NCBI RefSeq assembly: GCF_030814435.1
Contig: NZ_JAUSUW010000003.1
Span: 248,001 to 312,000 of the forward strand
Length of the DNA stretch: 64,000 bases
Direction of reading: 5' to 3'
Source of the DNA: Peteryoungia aggregata LMG 23059
GTDB taxonomy: Bacteria > Pseudomonadota > Alphaproteobacteria > Rhizobiales > Rhizobiaceae
Under the pieces are notes generated by a model that was given only the letters and a program-made list of their open reading frames with translations, ran no database searches and was not told the origin of the DNA. Positions within the stretch are counted from its first letter, which is position 1. The number at the start of each line of letters is the position of its first letter. A program made the position numbers and the translations under genes. Shown piece after piece: positions 1 to 8,845 of the stretch.

Positions 1-147
1 ATTCTCTAGAGGGCATTTCAAAGCGGAGAATTCACGAGACACCGCATCACAGATGACAAGGCAACTCGACTAATCAGTCCAAGCTCTGTAGCTGACTAAT
101 GCGCGTCAATGTTGAGGCATCGGGTTCCACCTTGTGAGGCGCATCAA
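1..147. other. Non-coding stretch beyond the first phosphatase gene
   Basis: This short stretch lies beyond the stop codon of the leftmost phosphatase gene. I see no convincing open frame, tRNA or strong terminator hairpin in it. It may hold the operon end, but nothing here proves it. Confidence 0.4.
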
Positions 148-861
148 CTAGATGACATTGCGCAGAACGGCGTCAGGCAGCGGATCAGGGTGAGCAGCTG
201 CGTCGATTGCCCGAATCCACTGAGCAGCTTGCAGGGCGGCATCTGCAAGGACTGGCTTCGGCGCCTTGTACCACTCGTTTGCGGGCAACTCGCGACGCTT
301 TCGGATAAGGGCTATGGCCGCGTCCAGCGTCGGAAACTCTTCTGGCAGTGTGAGGTGCAGGAAAAGCGCCACCACGGCGACAGAGCGTGAGCGCCCGCCA
401 CGGCAGTTGACGAGGATATTTCCGCGCTCACGCCTCGGATAGGACGGCTTGTCCGGCATGACCTGCTCAAGTGCGGCCCGAAGGATATAATGGGCCGCCA
501 CCATCTGAGTTTCGGGGTTTCCCGCGCCGTCGATCAGGCCGATCTTGTAGTAGCGGATTTCCCCCGGTCCAAAGATGCTACCCTGAGGGTCTGACACCGC
601 CTGCGGTTGCCGCACGTAGTTGAAGTCGAGATTGACCGCACAATTCACAACCGTCGTGATGCCGTTGCGGCGAAGCAAATCAAGGTCGCTTGCTCCTTCC
701 TTGCCCGAAATAAAGAGATCGACGCCGTAGGTCGGGTGATGCTCATAGATGAGACTGAGGGTAGGCAGTTCACCGTGCTCCGGTGTCTCCTCTCCATTTC
801 CTTGAGTTCTCTGCATCTCATTCTCCGCAGGTGATGCCCCCTCTGCCCGAAAACCGCTCAT
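148..861 (-). CDS. Dual-specificity / tyrosine-type protein phosphatase family protein
   Basis: A 237-residue protein with the cysteine-phosphatase signature CX5R: Cys153 to Arg159 in NCRGGRSRS, followed by a hydrophobic helix. The conserved block ITTVVNCAVNLD lies upstream near residues 68-79, and an Asp near residue 111 (LIDGAG) could be the general acid. There is no signal peptide, so it should act in the cytoplasm. Its start codon overlaps the stop of the upstream monophosphatase gene as ATGA, which points to translational coupling in the ABC-transporter operon. A close paralogue lies at 13249-13848, again next to a monophosphatase. In this setting a small phosphorylated metabolite is a likelier substrate than a phosphoprotein. 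That is inferred from the neighbours, not from residues. About 30 N-terminal residues have no counterpart in the paralogue. Confidence 0.8.
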   Translation of the reverse strand: MSGFRAEGASPAENEMQRTQGNGEETPEHGELPTLSLIYEHHPTYGVDLFISGKEGASDLDLLRRNGITTVVNCAVNLDFNYVRQPQAVSDPQGSIFGPGEIRYYKIGLIDGAGNPETQMVAAHYILRAALEQVMPDKPSYPRRERGNILVNCRGGRSRSVAVVALFLHLTLPEEFPTLDAAIALIRKRRELPANEWYKAPKPVLADAALQAAQWIRAIDAAAHPDPLPDAVLRNVI

Positions 862-1763
862 CAGGCTTCAACCTTCGCCTGGACGAACTTGTCGATACGG
901 GTTTGCGAGATCGACCGTGCGACACGATCAAGCGTTGGATAATCTGCTCCCTCGCCTGTCGCGATATAGCCGGGGCAAAGATAATCCGGGGAGCCCAGAG
1001 CAACCTTGCCGAGGGTCAAGGCTTCGTAGCGCCCACCAGCCTTCCTGAGGATAAGGGCGGCGGCTGCGACATCCCAGGCGTTAACACCGAAACCTGCTGC
1101 AGCATCGGCCCAGCCGGCCGCCACATGGGCAATGCTGAGCGCAGCACTTCCGGGACGGCGTAGGGTCGAGAAGGTCTCGACGAGTATGCCCATATTGGCA
1201 AGCGCCTCGTCCCTCCCATCGATACGAAAGTCCCGCGAGACCGGATAACCGGTGATCAGGGTCGCCTGCGCCTCGCTGGCGACGGCGCTGGAGCGCAGCG
1301 GTTCACCATTGAGATACGCCGAGCCGAGGTCGGCTGAAAACATCAAGTCCGCAATGGGGTCATAGATTGCGCCTGCAACGACTTCATTGTCGATGACCGC
1401 TGCAATCGAGACACACCAGAAGGTAAGGCCACGGGCGAAATTCGCCGTACCGTCGATCGGATCGACATACCACTGAATATCGCCGCTGCCGATCTGGCCG
1501 CCCTCTTCACCCATGATGGCCGAAGAAGGTTCGCGCTCAAGAATGAACGCACGGATCGTGGCTTCCGCGCGTTTATCATGGACCGTCACGATGTCGTGCA
1601 GGTCCACCTTGTAGTCGACAACCATTGTCGAGCGAAACGCATCCAGCAGCGGTTCACGGACAGAGAGAGCTGCGGCTTTTGCCAGATCCATCAATCGGCG
1701 AGAGCGGACAAGTGCGTCTTGCAACACAGATGGCGAACTTGCCGGAAACGGGTGGTCCAACAT
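861..1763 (-). CDS. Inositol monophosphatase family protein
   Basis: A 300-residue member of the Li-sensitive, Mg-dependent monophosphatase superfamily (IMPase/SuhB/CysQ group). Visible metal-site motifs are GEEGG at 85-89, DPIDGT at 101-106 and a late Trp-Asp pair at 230-231 (NAWDVAAA). Members hydrolyse myo-inositol phosphates, sugar phosphates, FBP or PAP, and the sequence alone does not decide between these. It has no signal peptide and should be cytoplasmic. It follows the third binding-protein gene after a hairpin with a T-run (1785-1815), so it may be expressed below the level of the transport genes. A Shine-Dalgarno-like AAGGA lies 5 bases before its ATG. It overlaps the next phosphatase by ATGA. 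A paralogue heads the second operon (13900-14754). Confidence 0.85.
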   Translation of the reverse strand: MLDHPFPASSPSVLQDALVRSRRLMDLAKAAALSVREPLLDAFRSTMVVDYKVDLHDIVTVHDKRAEATIRAFILEREPSSAIMGEEGGQIGSGDIQWYVDPIDGTANFARGLTFWCVSIAAVIDNEVVAGAIYDPIADLMFSADLGSAYLNGEPLRSSAVASEAQATLITGYPVSRDFRIDGRDEALANMGILVETFSTLRRPGSAALSIAHVAAGWADAAAGFGVNAWDVAAAALILRKAGGRYEALTLGKVALGSPDYLCPGYIATGEGADYPTLDRVARSISQTRIDKFVQAKVEA

Positions 1764-1784
1764 GAAAATCCTTACCTTTCAATG

Positions 1785-1815
1785 TAAAAACCGGCGCAGT
1801 CGAAACCGCGCCGGT
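1785..1815 (-). terminator. Attenuator-type hairpin between binding-protein and phosphatase genes
   Basis: Read on the minus strand, an 8-bp GC-rich stem (arms 1808-1815 and 1790-1797, ACCGGCGC/GCGCCGGT) is followed directly by a run of T. It lies between the stop of the last substrate-binding protein and the start of the monophosphatase. The form is that of an intrinsic terminator. Because the downstream genes are in the same orientation with no obvious new promoter, partial read-through is the simplest reading. Confidence 0.7.
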
Positions 1816-1820
1816 CGGCA

Positions 1821-2945
1821 TCATTTGGAGTAATTGACGCGCCAGAAATCCTGCCACTCTTCGCGCCGATCGAAATCGTCGAGACCCGTTGCCGCGTCGT
1901 AGCCGAAGAGCTTGTCGGAAACCTTGGCCAGGCCGGATGGCTCATTCTCCGGCATCTTGATGTCCGTATTGCTCGGAAGCTTTCCGTCCTTCATCTGCGG
2001 CGCGATCCCCTCTTCTGTCAGGATATAATTGATGAAGAGCTTTGCCGTATTCGGGCTCTGCGTCTTCGACGCGATCAGCCCGAGCTTGATGTAAGTCCAA
2101 CCGATCCAGGGATCGAGATCATCGCAGATGCCAAGCTTATATCCCTTGTCCGCATTGTCGCGGAACTTGGCCGAGCTCAATAGGCCGAAGAAGGGCTCCT
2201 TTTGGCCTGCGGCTCCGACCGCTTCCGCTATCGGGTCGTCACCATCCGTAACCAGCGGCGCATTCTGCGCCAGCGCCTTGATCCAGGCAGCCGCGGCACT
2301 TTTCTCGGTGGTCTCGATATCTTTGCCGAAATGCACTTTGTACGCTGCCGCGACCTTATCGTTGCCGTGCGTTTCGAGCTGGTTGAACCAGTCCGTATAG
2401 CTTCCCTTGGTCAGCGGATCGACAAAGGCGACTTTGCCCTTCCACTTCGGCTCGGTCAGTTCCCAGATGTTGCTGACAGGGCATTTGTCATAAGCCTCGG
2501 TATTGTAGGCCCAGACATTGGCATTGGTCGAAATCGCCAGCGGGTTTTGCAGACCACCCGGGATCTTCCCGACCATGTCGGCAGGCAGATAGCTCTCGAC
2601 AACCCCCTCCGGAAGGAGCTGCGCCAAAGCGGCCGGGGCGTCGGTGATCAGAACCACATCACCCTGCACATTGTTTGCCTGGTTTTCGCGAATGATCATC
2701 TCGAGCTGGCTGTTGGCCGAAACCTTCATGCCCGTTGCCTTCAGCCCGTATTTCGCGCTGAAGTTATCCGCCATCTCGACGATTTTGCCGGTGCTATCGT
2801 AGACATTAATCGGCTTTTCCTGCTTTGCAGCGGCAATCAAGGCGTCGAGATCAAAAGCCTCCTCGGCATGCAAACCTGCCGTTGGTAGGCCTGCGAGAAG
2901 GCTGGTGGCCATCAACATGCCCAGCAGATTTTTTCTATTCCTCAT
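1821..2945 (-). CDS. ABC transporter substrate-binding protein, AfuA/FbpA-like (third tandem copy)
   Basis: A 374-residue periplasmic binding protein with an N-terminal signal peptide ending near the HAEEAF junction. It belongs to the group-1 extracellular binding proteins (iron/AfuA-like). It shares with its two neighbours the early VYDSTGKIV segment, the Cys-containing YDKCPVSNIWELTEP block, a second Cys in LGICDDL, the EEGIAPQ block and a WQDFWRVNY C-terminus. A TTG 15 bases upstream is in frame, but GGGAGGGG just before the ATG at 2945 is a strong ribosome site and fixes the start here. It is the third binding protein served by one permease/ATPase pair. No Fe-binding tyrosine pair is evident at the C-terminus. 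Together with the phosphatase neighbours this favours an organophosphate ligand, by analogy with AfuA. The ligand is not known. Confidence 0.85.
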   Translation of the reverse strand: MRNRKNLLGMLMATSLLAGLPTAGLHAEEAFDLDALIAAAKQEKPINVYDSTGKIVEMADNFSAKYGLKATGMKVSANSQLEMIIRENQANNVQGDVVLITDAPAALAQLLPEGVVESYLPADMVGKIPGGLQNPLAISTNANVWAYNTEAYDKCPVSNIWELTEPKWKGKVAFVDPLTKGSYTDWFNQLETHGNDKVAAAYKVHFGKDIETTEKSAAAAWIKALAQNAPLVTDGDDPIAEAVGAAGQKEPFFGLLSSAKFRDNADKGYKLGICDDLDPWIGWTYIKLGLIASKTQSPNTAKLFINYILTEEGIAPQMKDGKLPSNTDIKMPENEPSGLAKVSDKLFGYDAATGLDDFDRREEWQDFWRVNYSK

Positions 2946-2994
2946 GACTTCCCCTCCCAAGGAAAAAGCAGACGGGGCCCAGCTGCCCCTGACC

Positions 2995-4137
2995 TCACTG
3001 TTTGTAGTTAACCCGCCAGAAATCCTGCCAACCCTCGCGCTTATCCAGGTCGTCGGCCGCTGTCGCCGGGTCGAAAGACATCAGTTCTCCGAGGTGCTTG
3101 CCGACCCCCGAAGGCTCGTTTGACGGAAGGCCAATCGTGGACTTGCCGGAAATTTTGCCATCTGCCGTCTGTGGGGCGATGCCCTCCTCTGTCATCAGAT
3201 AGCGGACGAAGAGTTTGGCGGCATTCGGGCTCTTGGTCTTGGCCGCGATCAGACCAAAACCGGGATAGAGAAAGCCGGTGAAAGGCTGAACACCCGAGCA
3301 GAGGCCAAGTTTCAGACCTTTGGATTCGTTGTCGCGATATTTCGCCGTCGAGGTGATAATGAAGAACGGATCCGCCTGACCTGGCGCACCGGCTGCTTCC
3401 GCAACGGTCGAAGAGTCCGTCAGAAGAGGCGCATTTTCCGCAAACGCCTTGACCCACGCCGCTGTTGCCGTCTCACCGCTGGTATCGAGCTTCTTGCCGT
3501 AGAGCGCCTCATAGGCCGCCGCCACGTCAGCATCGTGATGGGTCTCGATCTGATTGAACCAATCGGCATAAAGCGGCTTGTCGAACAGGTCGAGCATGGC
3601 AAGTTTGCCCTTCCACTCCGGTTCCGTCAGTTGCCAGATATTGGTTACTGGGCACTTGTCGTATTTCTCCGTGTTGTAGGTAAAGACGTGCGGGTCGGAG
3701 ACCACGACCAAGGGATCGCGCAGCTTTTCGCCGATGTCGCCTGCAAGATCCGGCGGCGTCCAGCTGGTGACGATGCCCTGAGGAAGGAGTTCGCCCATGG
3801 CCGAGGCAACGTCGGTCGCGACGCTGACGTCACCCACGACGTTGTCCGCCTGGAATTCGCGGATCATCAGTTCGACCTGGGTCGCCTCGTTGACCTTCTT
3901 GCCGCTCGCCTGAACCCCGTACTTGGCCGTGAAGGCCTGAGCCGTATCGACGATCTTGCCGGTGACGGCATAGACGGTGATCGGCGGCTCCTTCTTCGCA
4001 GCCTCAATCAATGCTTCGAGATTGAATGCGTCTTCAGCATGCCCGCTGCTGCCAAAGGCTGCAGAAAGCGTCAGGGCAAAGGCGCAAACGGCTGTCGCAT
4101 GCCGATAGGTCTTGATCCGCGTGGTCGTGGTCATCAT
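2995..4137 (-). CDS. ABC transporter substrate-binding protein, AfuA/FbpA-like (second tandem copy)
   Basis: A 380-residue secreted binding protein. The open frame continues upstream, but the ATG-ATG pair at 4137/4134 follows a GGGAG ribosome site and gives a normal signal peptide (positive MTTTTRIKTYRH, hydrophobic core, cut near GHAEDAF). A longer start would overlap the preceding gene. It keeps the YDKCPVTNIWQLTEP block, the second Cys in LGLCSGV and the WQDFWRVNY C-terminus. It is the most divergent of the three copies: VYAVTGKIV replaces VYDSTGKIV, and the region around its second Cys (LCSGVQPFTG) differs. That fits a shifted ligand range. It lies 20 bases after the first copy in the same operon. 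Confidence 0.85.
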   Translation of the reverse strand: MMTTTTRIKTYRHATAVCAFALTLSAAFGSSGHAEDAFNLEALIEAAKKEPPITVYAVTGKIVDTAQAFTAKYGVQASGKKVNEATQVELMIREFQADNVVGDVSVATDVASAMGELLPQGIVTSWTPPDLAGDIGEKLRDPLVVVSDPHVFTYNTEKYDKCPVTNIWQLTEPEWKGKLAMLDLFDKPLYADWFNQIETHHDADVAAAYEALYGKKLDTSGETATAAWVKAFAENAPLLTDSSTVAEAAGAPGQADPFFIITSTAKYRDNESKGLKLGLCSGVQPFTGFLYPGFGLIAAKTKSPNAAKLFVRYLMTEEGIAPQTADGKISGKSTIGLPSNEPSGVGKHLGELMSFDPATAADDLDKREGWQDFWRVNYKQ

Positions 4138-4157
4138 GTTTGCTCCCAATAGCTTTT

Positions 4158-5285
4158 TCATTTTTGGTAGTTCATCCGCCAGAAGTCCTGCCAGTCCTCG
4201 CGCGCGTCCCAATCCTCAAGGGCAGTCGCCATGCTGTAGGGCATCACCTGGTCGAGGGCGGAACCGATGCCGGACGGCTCGTTGGCCGGCAGCTTGACGT
4301 CGCTGTTCGTCGACATCTTTCCATCTGCCGCCTGCGGCGCGATCCCCTCCTCCGTCATGACATAATGGATGAAAAGCTTGGCCGCGTTCGGGCTGTCCGT
4401 CCCCTTTGTGATCAGCCCGACACCGGGATAGAGCCAGCCGAGCCAAGGCTTCAGATCCTTGCAAAGGCCGAGTTTCATGCCCTTCTCAGCATTGTCGCGA
4501 AACTTGGCGGAACTCATCAAACCCATGAAGGGCTCGGTCTGTCCGGGCGCGCCAACGGCTTCAGCTGCTGCCGCATCTGCATCGGTCAACAGAGGAGCAT
4601 TGGCCGCCAGGGCCTTGATCCAGGCGGCTGTGGCGCTTTTGCCGCCCGTCTCCAGATCCTTGCCGTAGAAGTCCTTGTAGGCAGTGGCCACCTTGTCGTC
4701 ACCGTGGCTCGCCATCTGATTGAACCAGTCCACATAGGAGGCCTTGCCGAGCGGATCCTGCATGGCCACCTTGCCCTTCCACTTCGGCTCGGTCAGCTCC
4801 CAGATGTTGCTGACAGGGCACTTGTCGAATAGCTCCGTGTTGTAAGCCCAGACATTGGCGCTGTTCACGACGGTGAGCGGTGACTGATATTCAGCCGGGA
4901 TCTTGTCGGCCAGATCCGACGGCAGCCAACTCTCGGCAAAACCCTGCGGAATGAGCTGAGCCATCGCCGCGGGCGCATCGCTGATGATCGACACATCGCC
5001 CTGGATGTTGTTGGCGCGGGCCTCGCGAATGATCATCTCGAGCTGTGCGGTCGCCTTGACCTTCGAGCCCTCAGCAGCAAGTCCGTATTTCGCGGCGAAG
5101 TTCTGCGCCATGTCGACGATCTTGCCGGTGCTGTCATAGACAGTGATCGGCTTTTCCGCCTTGGCCGCTTCAATCAGAGCATCGAGGTTGAAAGGCTCCT
5201 CCGCCTGTACAGTGCCTCCGAGCGTCGTCAAAAGCGCGGCCGTCACGAAAAGCCGGCTCCTGCCATTTTTCATTTGTTGCGTCAT
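4158..5285 (-). CDS. ABC transporter substrate-binding protein, AfuA/FbpA-like (first tandem copy)
   Basis: A 375-residue periplasmic binding protein with a signal peptide (cut near VQAEEPF). A strong GGAGGAGG ribosome site precedes the ATG at 5285. It carries VYDSTGKIV, FDKCPVSNIWELTEP, LGLCKDL and the WQDFWRMNY end found in the two genes that follow. It sits directly behind the ATPase gene (39-base gap) and is the first of three tandem paralogues. It looks closer to the third copy than to the second: both have YDSTGKIV and WELTEPKWKGKVA. This points to an older duplication giving copy two, or to different selection on it. Function: capture of the transported solute in the periplasm. Confidence 0.85.
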   Translation of the reverse strand: MTQQMKNGRSRLFVTAALLTTLGGTVQAEEPFNLDALIEAAKAEKPITVYDSTGKIVDMAQNFAAKYGLAAEGSKVKATAQLEMIIREARANNIQGDVSIISDAPAAMAQLIPQGFAESWLPSDLADKIPAEYQSPLTVVNSANVWAYNTELFDKCPVSNIWELTEPKWKGKVAMQDPLGKASYVDWFNQMASHGDDKVATAYKDFYGKDLETGGKSATAAWIKALAANAPLLTDADAAAAEAVGAPGQTEPFMGLMSSAKFRDNAEKGMKLGLCKDLKPWLGWLYPGVGLITKGTDSPNAAKLFIHYVMTEEGIAPQAADGKMSTNSDVKLPANEPSGIGSALDQVMPYSMATALEDWDAREDWQDFWRMNYQK

Positions 5286-5324
5286 ACTGCTCCTCCTCCA
5301 GCAAACGTCTAGAACCCGTTGAAT

Positions 5325-6455
5325 TCAGTTTCGGTTGTCCATAAGGACTGTGTCGGCTTCACTGATCCGCTTCCCCTGCAAGTCGAAAACATGGATGGCG
5401 TCAGGCGGCGCGTGCACGAAAACCCGCTCGCCACTGTCGATGCGCGGCAATGCGTGGGTGGTAAGGAAGAGCGTGTGGTTCTTGCTCTTCAATTCGAGGA
5501 TCCAGCTTCCACCGGTTGGCAGCACTCCCGTGACCGTCATTTCGGCGCTGAAACTGTTTTGGGGCACTTTCTCCCGGCTGGTCGCGTAGCTCATGGCTTC
5601 GGGCCGCAGGCCAACCGAACCTATTCCCCGCAATTGCGGAAACTTCGCCGAGAGATAAGCTTCCGCCTGATCGGCAATGTCTGAGGCCCCCGGCTTGCCG
5701 AAGTTCAGGATGTTGATGGGCGGGCTGCCGACGAACTCCGCAACGAACCGGTTGGCCGGTCGATCATAGATGTCGTTCGGCGTCCCCATCTGCTGCAAGG
5801 TACCCTCGTTCATCACGGCAATCGTGGTGGCCAGGGTCATGGCCTCCCACTGGTCGTGGGTCACGAAGACGATCGTAGTCTTGAATTCATGGTGCAGCCG
5901 CTTGAGTTCCGCCCGCATTTCGAGACGCAGCCGTGCATCGAGGTTCGACAACGGCTCATCGAGCAAAAGCACACCCGGATTGACGGCCAGCATACGGGCA
6001 AGCGCCACGCGCTGCTGCTGGCCTCCGGACAGCTGCGAAGGATAACGGTCGCGGTATTTGGCAATATCGAGGGCCTGCATGACGCGCTCGACACGGGCCT
6101 CGCGCTCGGCTTTCGGCAGATTGCGCAACCGCAGACCGAAGTCCGTATTGCGCTCGATGGTAAGGTGAGGCCAAAGCGCATAGCTCTGGAACACAAGACC
6201 CATCTCCCGCTTTTCCGGCGGGACAAAGATGCCTTCCCGCACGGAATCGACGACCCTGTTACCGACCTTGATCTCTCCGCCGGAAAGGTTTTCCAGGCCG
6301 GCAATCATCCGCAGCGTGGTGGTCTTGCCGCAGCCGGAGGGACCAAGCAGGCACATGAATTCACCATCGCGGATTTCCAGGTCGAGATCGGCAACGGCAT
6401 TCGCGGCAGCGACACCATAATTCTTCTGTGCACCCCGTAGGTTGATGGTAGGCAT
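5325..6455 (-). CDS. ABC transporter ATP-binding protein, AfuC/FbpC/PotA-like
   Basis: A 376-residue ATPase that powers the adjacent permease. The nucleotide-binding domain has Walker A GPSGCGKTT (38-46), Q-loop Gln90, signature LSGGQ (142-146), Walker B LLLDEP with Asp166/Glu167, and switch His200. Residues after about 240 form the TOBE-like beta-rich extension of CUT1/FbpC/PotA ATPases. The N-terminus follows the ATGA overlap with the permease stop, so the two are probably translationally coupled. The subfamily contains ferric, spermidine, thiosulfate and sugar/sugar-phosphate importers. Context, not sequence, points to the last of these. Confidence 0.9.
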   Translation of the reverse strand: MPTINLRGAQKNYGVAAANAVADLDLEIRDGEFMCLLGPSGCGKTTTLRMIAGLENLSGGEIKVGNRVVDSVREGIFVPPEKREMGLVFQSYALWPHLTIERNTDFGLRLRNLPKAEREARVERVMQALDIAKYRDRYPSQLSGGQQQRVALARMLAVNPGVLLLDEPLSNLDARLRLEMRAELKRLHHEFKTTIVFVTHDQWEAMTLATTIAVMNEGTLQQMGTPNDIYDRPANRFVAEFVGSPPINILNFGKPGASDIADQAEAYLSAKFPQLRGIGSVGLRPEAMSYATSREKVPQNSFSAEMTVTGVLPTGGSWILELKSKNHTLFLTTHALPRIDSGERVFVHAPPDAIHVFDLQGKRISEADTVLMDNRN

Positions 6456-8311
6456 CAGCTTCCAAGTCCTTCTGCAAGATTTGTGCGGGTAAGCTTCTGG
6501 GCCAGCAGCGTGCCGAAATAGGCAATCGCAGCGATAATCAGCACCACGGCATTGGCAGCCTGGGTGTAATGATAGTCGACCAGGCGCAGGGAAAAAGTTG
6601 TCAGGACGTCAGTGCTCGGCACCGCCAGGATGACGAACAGGCTGAGACCCTTGATGCCCGAGATGAACGGCAGCAGCACGCCGGTGACCAGTGAGCCCTT
6701 CTGGATCGGGATCACGATGGAGACCATCCGACGGAACCAGCCGGCGCCCGCAATCTGTGCTGCCTCTTCCGGATCCTTGCCCAGCTGCGTCATGGCAGAG
6801 ATACCGGCCCGCGATGCATAGGGCATCTGATCGGCAATCAGTGCCAGGATCAGGATCATCACCGTGCCATAGAGTGCGGGCATGGGGCCGCGGGGCACAG
6901 CAAACAGCGAAAGGTAAGCGGCGGCGAACGCGATGCCCGGAACGAGATAGGGCAGGAATGTCACCTGACGGAGAAAAACCGAAAGGCTACGGACCGGCGT
7001 ACGGATGACGACATAGCCGACAAGCAGACCGAGGACACCCGAGACCAGGGACGCGAAGCCAACGATCATCAGCGTGTTCTTAGCCGCAGCCCAGAGGTCG
7101 GGGCTGAGAAGAATTCCGGTCTTCAGGGCAACCGTGTGAAGATCTGTGCCGATCCAGTAATCGAGGGTGAAATTGTCGAGTGTAAACCGCGCCGGCACTT
7201 TCATGACTGTTGAGAGGACGAGTGTCAGCAGCGGCATGCCGACGCTCAGAATGAAGACCGCTGCGGCAAAGCCGGTTGCCGGAAGACGCAGCTTTCCAAG
7301 ACGGTTTTGACGGTTCATCGAACCCTTGGATCCGATGGTCACGAAACGCCGCGCCTCGCGGACCAGTCGCGCATCGATCATCAGCGTAATGATCCCAATC
7401 AGCATGATCGACGCTGCCACGACACCTGCGACGCCGGTCTGGCGTGAGGCGATGCTGCGAAACAGCGAGGTTGAAAGCACCTCGAACTTCACAGGCAAGC
7501 CGAGCACGTAAGGCACACCGAATTCACCGAGGCACTTCGCGAAGATCAGCACCATGGACGACATAAGCGCCGGCCGCATCAACGGCATGATGATCTGGAT
7601 GGCGACCTGGTAGCGGCTTGCGCCGAGAATGCGGGCGGAGTCCTCAAGCTGACTGTCGAAACGACGCAGCGCAGAGCCAAACAGCAGGATCACGAAAGGG
7701 GTGTAATGCAAGGCCAAAATGATGATGATCGGAAAGCGCCCATAAGCGAGCCAGTCCGGAGGCGTCAGGCCGATAGCCTCGAACCAGCCCGGTTGGCCGC
7801 CCACGGTCCGGTTCTTGAACAACGTGGTCCAGGCAAGCGCAAAGGTCCAGGCGGGCAGCATGTAGGGCACGATCAGTGCGGTCGCGAACCAGCGACGGCC
7901 GAACATATCGGTCCGGCTGATCAGCCAGGCAAGGATGGTGCCGATTACCAGCGACAGCGCTATCGCACCGAAGGCAACTGTCAGGGTGTTGAGGAGAGGT
8001 CGCCAGAACAGGTCGGTTGCCACAGGCGAGAAGAACGCGCGATCCATGTAGTAGAACGTGAGAGCCCCCACATCCTTGCCCAGACGGCGCTCATGGCCGA
8101 ACTGCACCATCACGGAATCCAACACGATCGAGATGATTGGCACGACGATCAGGTAGGTAAACAGCAAGGCGATGAGGATACCAATCAATGTGGTCGGCTC
8201 GCGCATTGCGACCTTCAGGCGATATCGCCAGGCCTGCCACGCTGAAGGCGCGCTGGACACCTTACGCCCCAGCGGACTTTCCGCATTGGTTGCTTCACTT
8301 AGAAGAGCCAT
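6455..8311 (-). CDS. Fused ABC transporter permease, AfuB/FbpB-like
   Basis: A 618-residue inner-membrane permease containing two BPD_transp_1 domains in tandem, so one polypeptide forms the whole membrane channel. Two EAA-type coupling loops are visible: EDSARILGAS near residue 225, and EEAAQIAGAG in the second half. About twelve hydrophobic segments are present. In-frame codons exist further upstream, but GGAGGAAAC just before the ATG at 8311 marks the start. It is the first gene of the leftward operon, divergent from lacI across a 534-bp region with two copies of the palindromic operator. The fused layout is typical of FbpB/AfuB permeases. Confidence 0.9.
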   Translation of the reverse strand: MALLSEATNAESPLGRKVSSAPSAWQAWRYRLKVAMREPTTLIGILIALLFTYLIVVPIISIVLDSVMVQFGHERRLGKDVGALTFYYMDRAFFSPVATDLFWRPLLNTLTVAFGAIALSLVIGTILAWLISRTDMFGRRWFATALIVPYMLPAWTFALAWTTLFKNRTVGGQPGWFEAIGLTPPDWLAYGRFPIIIILALHYTPFVILLFGSALRRFDSQLEDSARILGASRYQVAIQIIMPLMRPALMSSMVLIFAKCLGEFGVPYVLGLPVKFEVLSTSLFRSIASRQTGVAGVVAASIMLIGIITLMIDARLVREARRFVTIGSKGSMNRQNRLGKLRLPATGFAAAVFILSVGMPLLTLVLSTVMKVPARFTLDNFTLDYWIGTDLHTVALKTGILLSPDLWAAAKNTLMIVGFASLVSGVLGLLVGYVVIRTPVRSLSVFLRQVTFLPYLVPGIAFAAAYLSLFAVPRGPMPALYGTVMILILALIADQMPYASRAGISAMTQLGKDPEEAAQIAGAGWFRRMVSIVIPIQKGSLVTGVLLPFISGIKGLSLFVILAVPSTDVLTTFSLRLVDYHYTQAANAVVLIIAAIAYFGTLLAQKLTRTNLAEGLGS

Positions 8312-8571
8312 GTTTCCTCCACCGGCCATCCACCGCAAGGTCCCCAATCGGAAGACACACGAATGCTTTGTCACTCGGACTGCAAACAAGCAGTCTCCAG
8401 CGCATAGCCTTCTGCGATGTATTCAATCCTCCCGACGGGTTTCCCGACCCGCCACACCTGCGCGAACGCCCATAGGCGTCCCCTGTCGCGGACTCGGTGG
8501 AATTCATCCCCCTTTGATCCTGCGATAGCGTGGATGATCAATCCTATGTGGCGTTTTGTCAATCATAAATT

Positions 8572-8585
8572 TGCACACGCGGTCA
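8572..8585. promoter_or_regulatory. Putative LacI-family operator O1
   Basis: The sequence TGCACACGCGGTCA matches the 14-bp consensus TGMACRCGYGDKCA with a central CG, as is usual for LacI-family sites. It lies about 260 bases before both the permease gene and lacI. A second copy starts 68 bases away. Confidence 0.6.
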
Positions 8586-8639
8586 TTATTTTATCTTATT
8601 GTTTTTATTATGTTATATTGGAGAAATTCTCATCATTTA

Positions 8640-8653
8640 TGCACGCGCGATCA
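8640..8653. promoter_or_regulatory. Putative LacI-family operator O2
   Basis: The sequence TGCACGCGCGATCA matches the same palindromic consensus. Two operators on either side of an AT-rich segment would suit looping or direct promoter block by a LacI-type repressor that also regulates itself. Confidence 0.6.
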
Positions 8654-8845
8654 TTGCTGATGTTGATTTGGCAGCTTGATTGGAGACAGGCTCAGCGCTG
8701 TTGCTCGAACAGGCGCTCATCTCTGCCGGAGCCATCGCGACGATCCGAAGTTTTCTCGCATCAGTTCAGCATTCAGACATTTTGGGGATTGGAATATTGC
8801 GGACTTTATGGCCAGTGATGCGGCAAGAATGGTGAGGGGAACACG

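Larger units (their letters stand above)
8312..8845. promoter_or_regulatory. Divergent promoter region between permease operon and lacI gene
   Basis: A 534-bp spacer with no credible gene. Its middle part (about 8555-8640) is far more AT-rich than the surroundings and is flanked by two operator palindromes at 8572-8585 and 8640-8653. Promoters for both directions are expected here. TATATT-like hexamers occur between the operators, but I cannot assign exact -10/-35 boxes. Confidence 0.6.

Noticed and set aside
1821..8311. Ferric iron transporter (FbpABC) annotation
   Set aside because: The family level fits, but the phosphatase neighbours, the missing iron-ligand pattern and the LacI regulator argue for another ligand. 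I left the substrate open.
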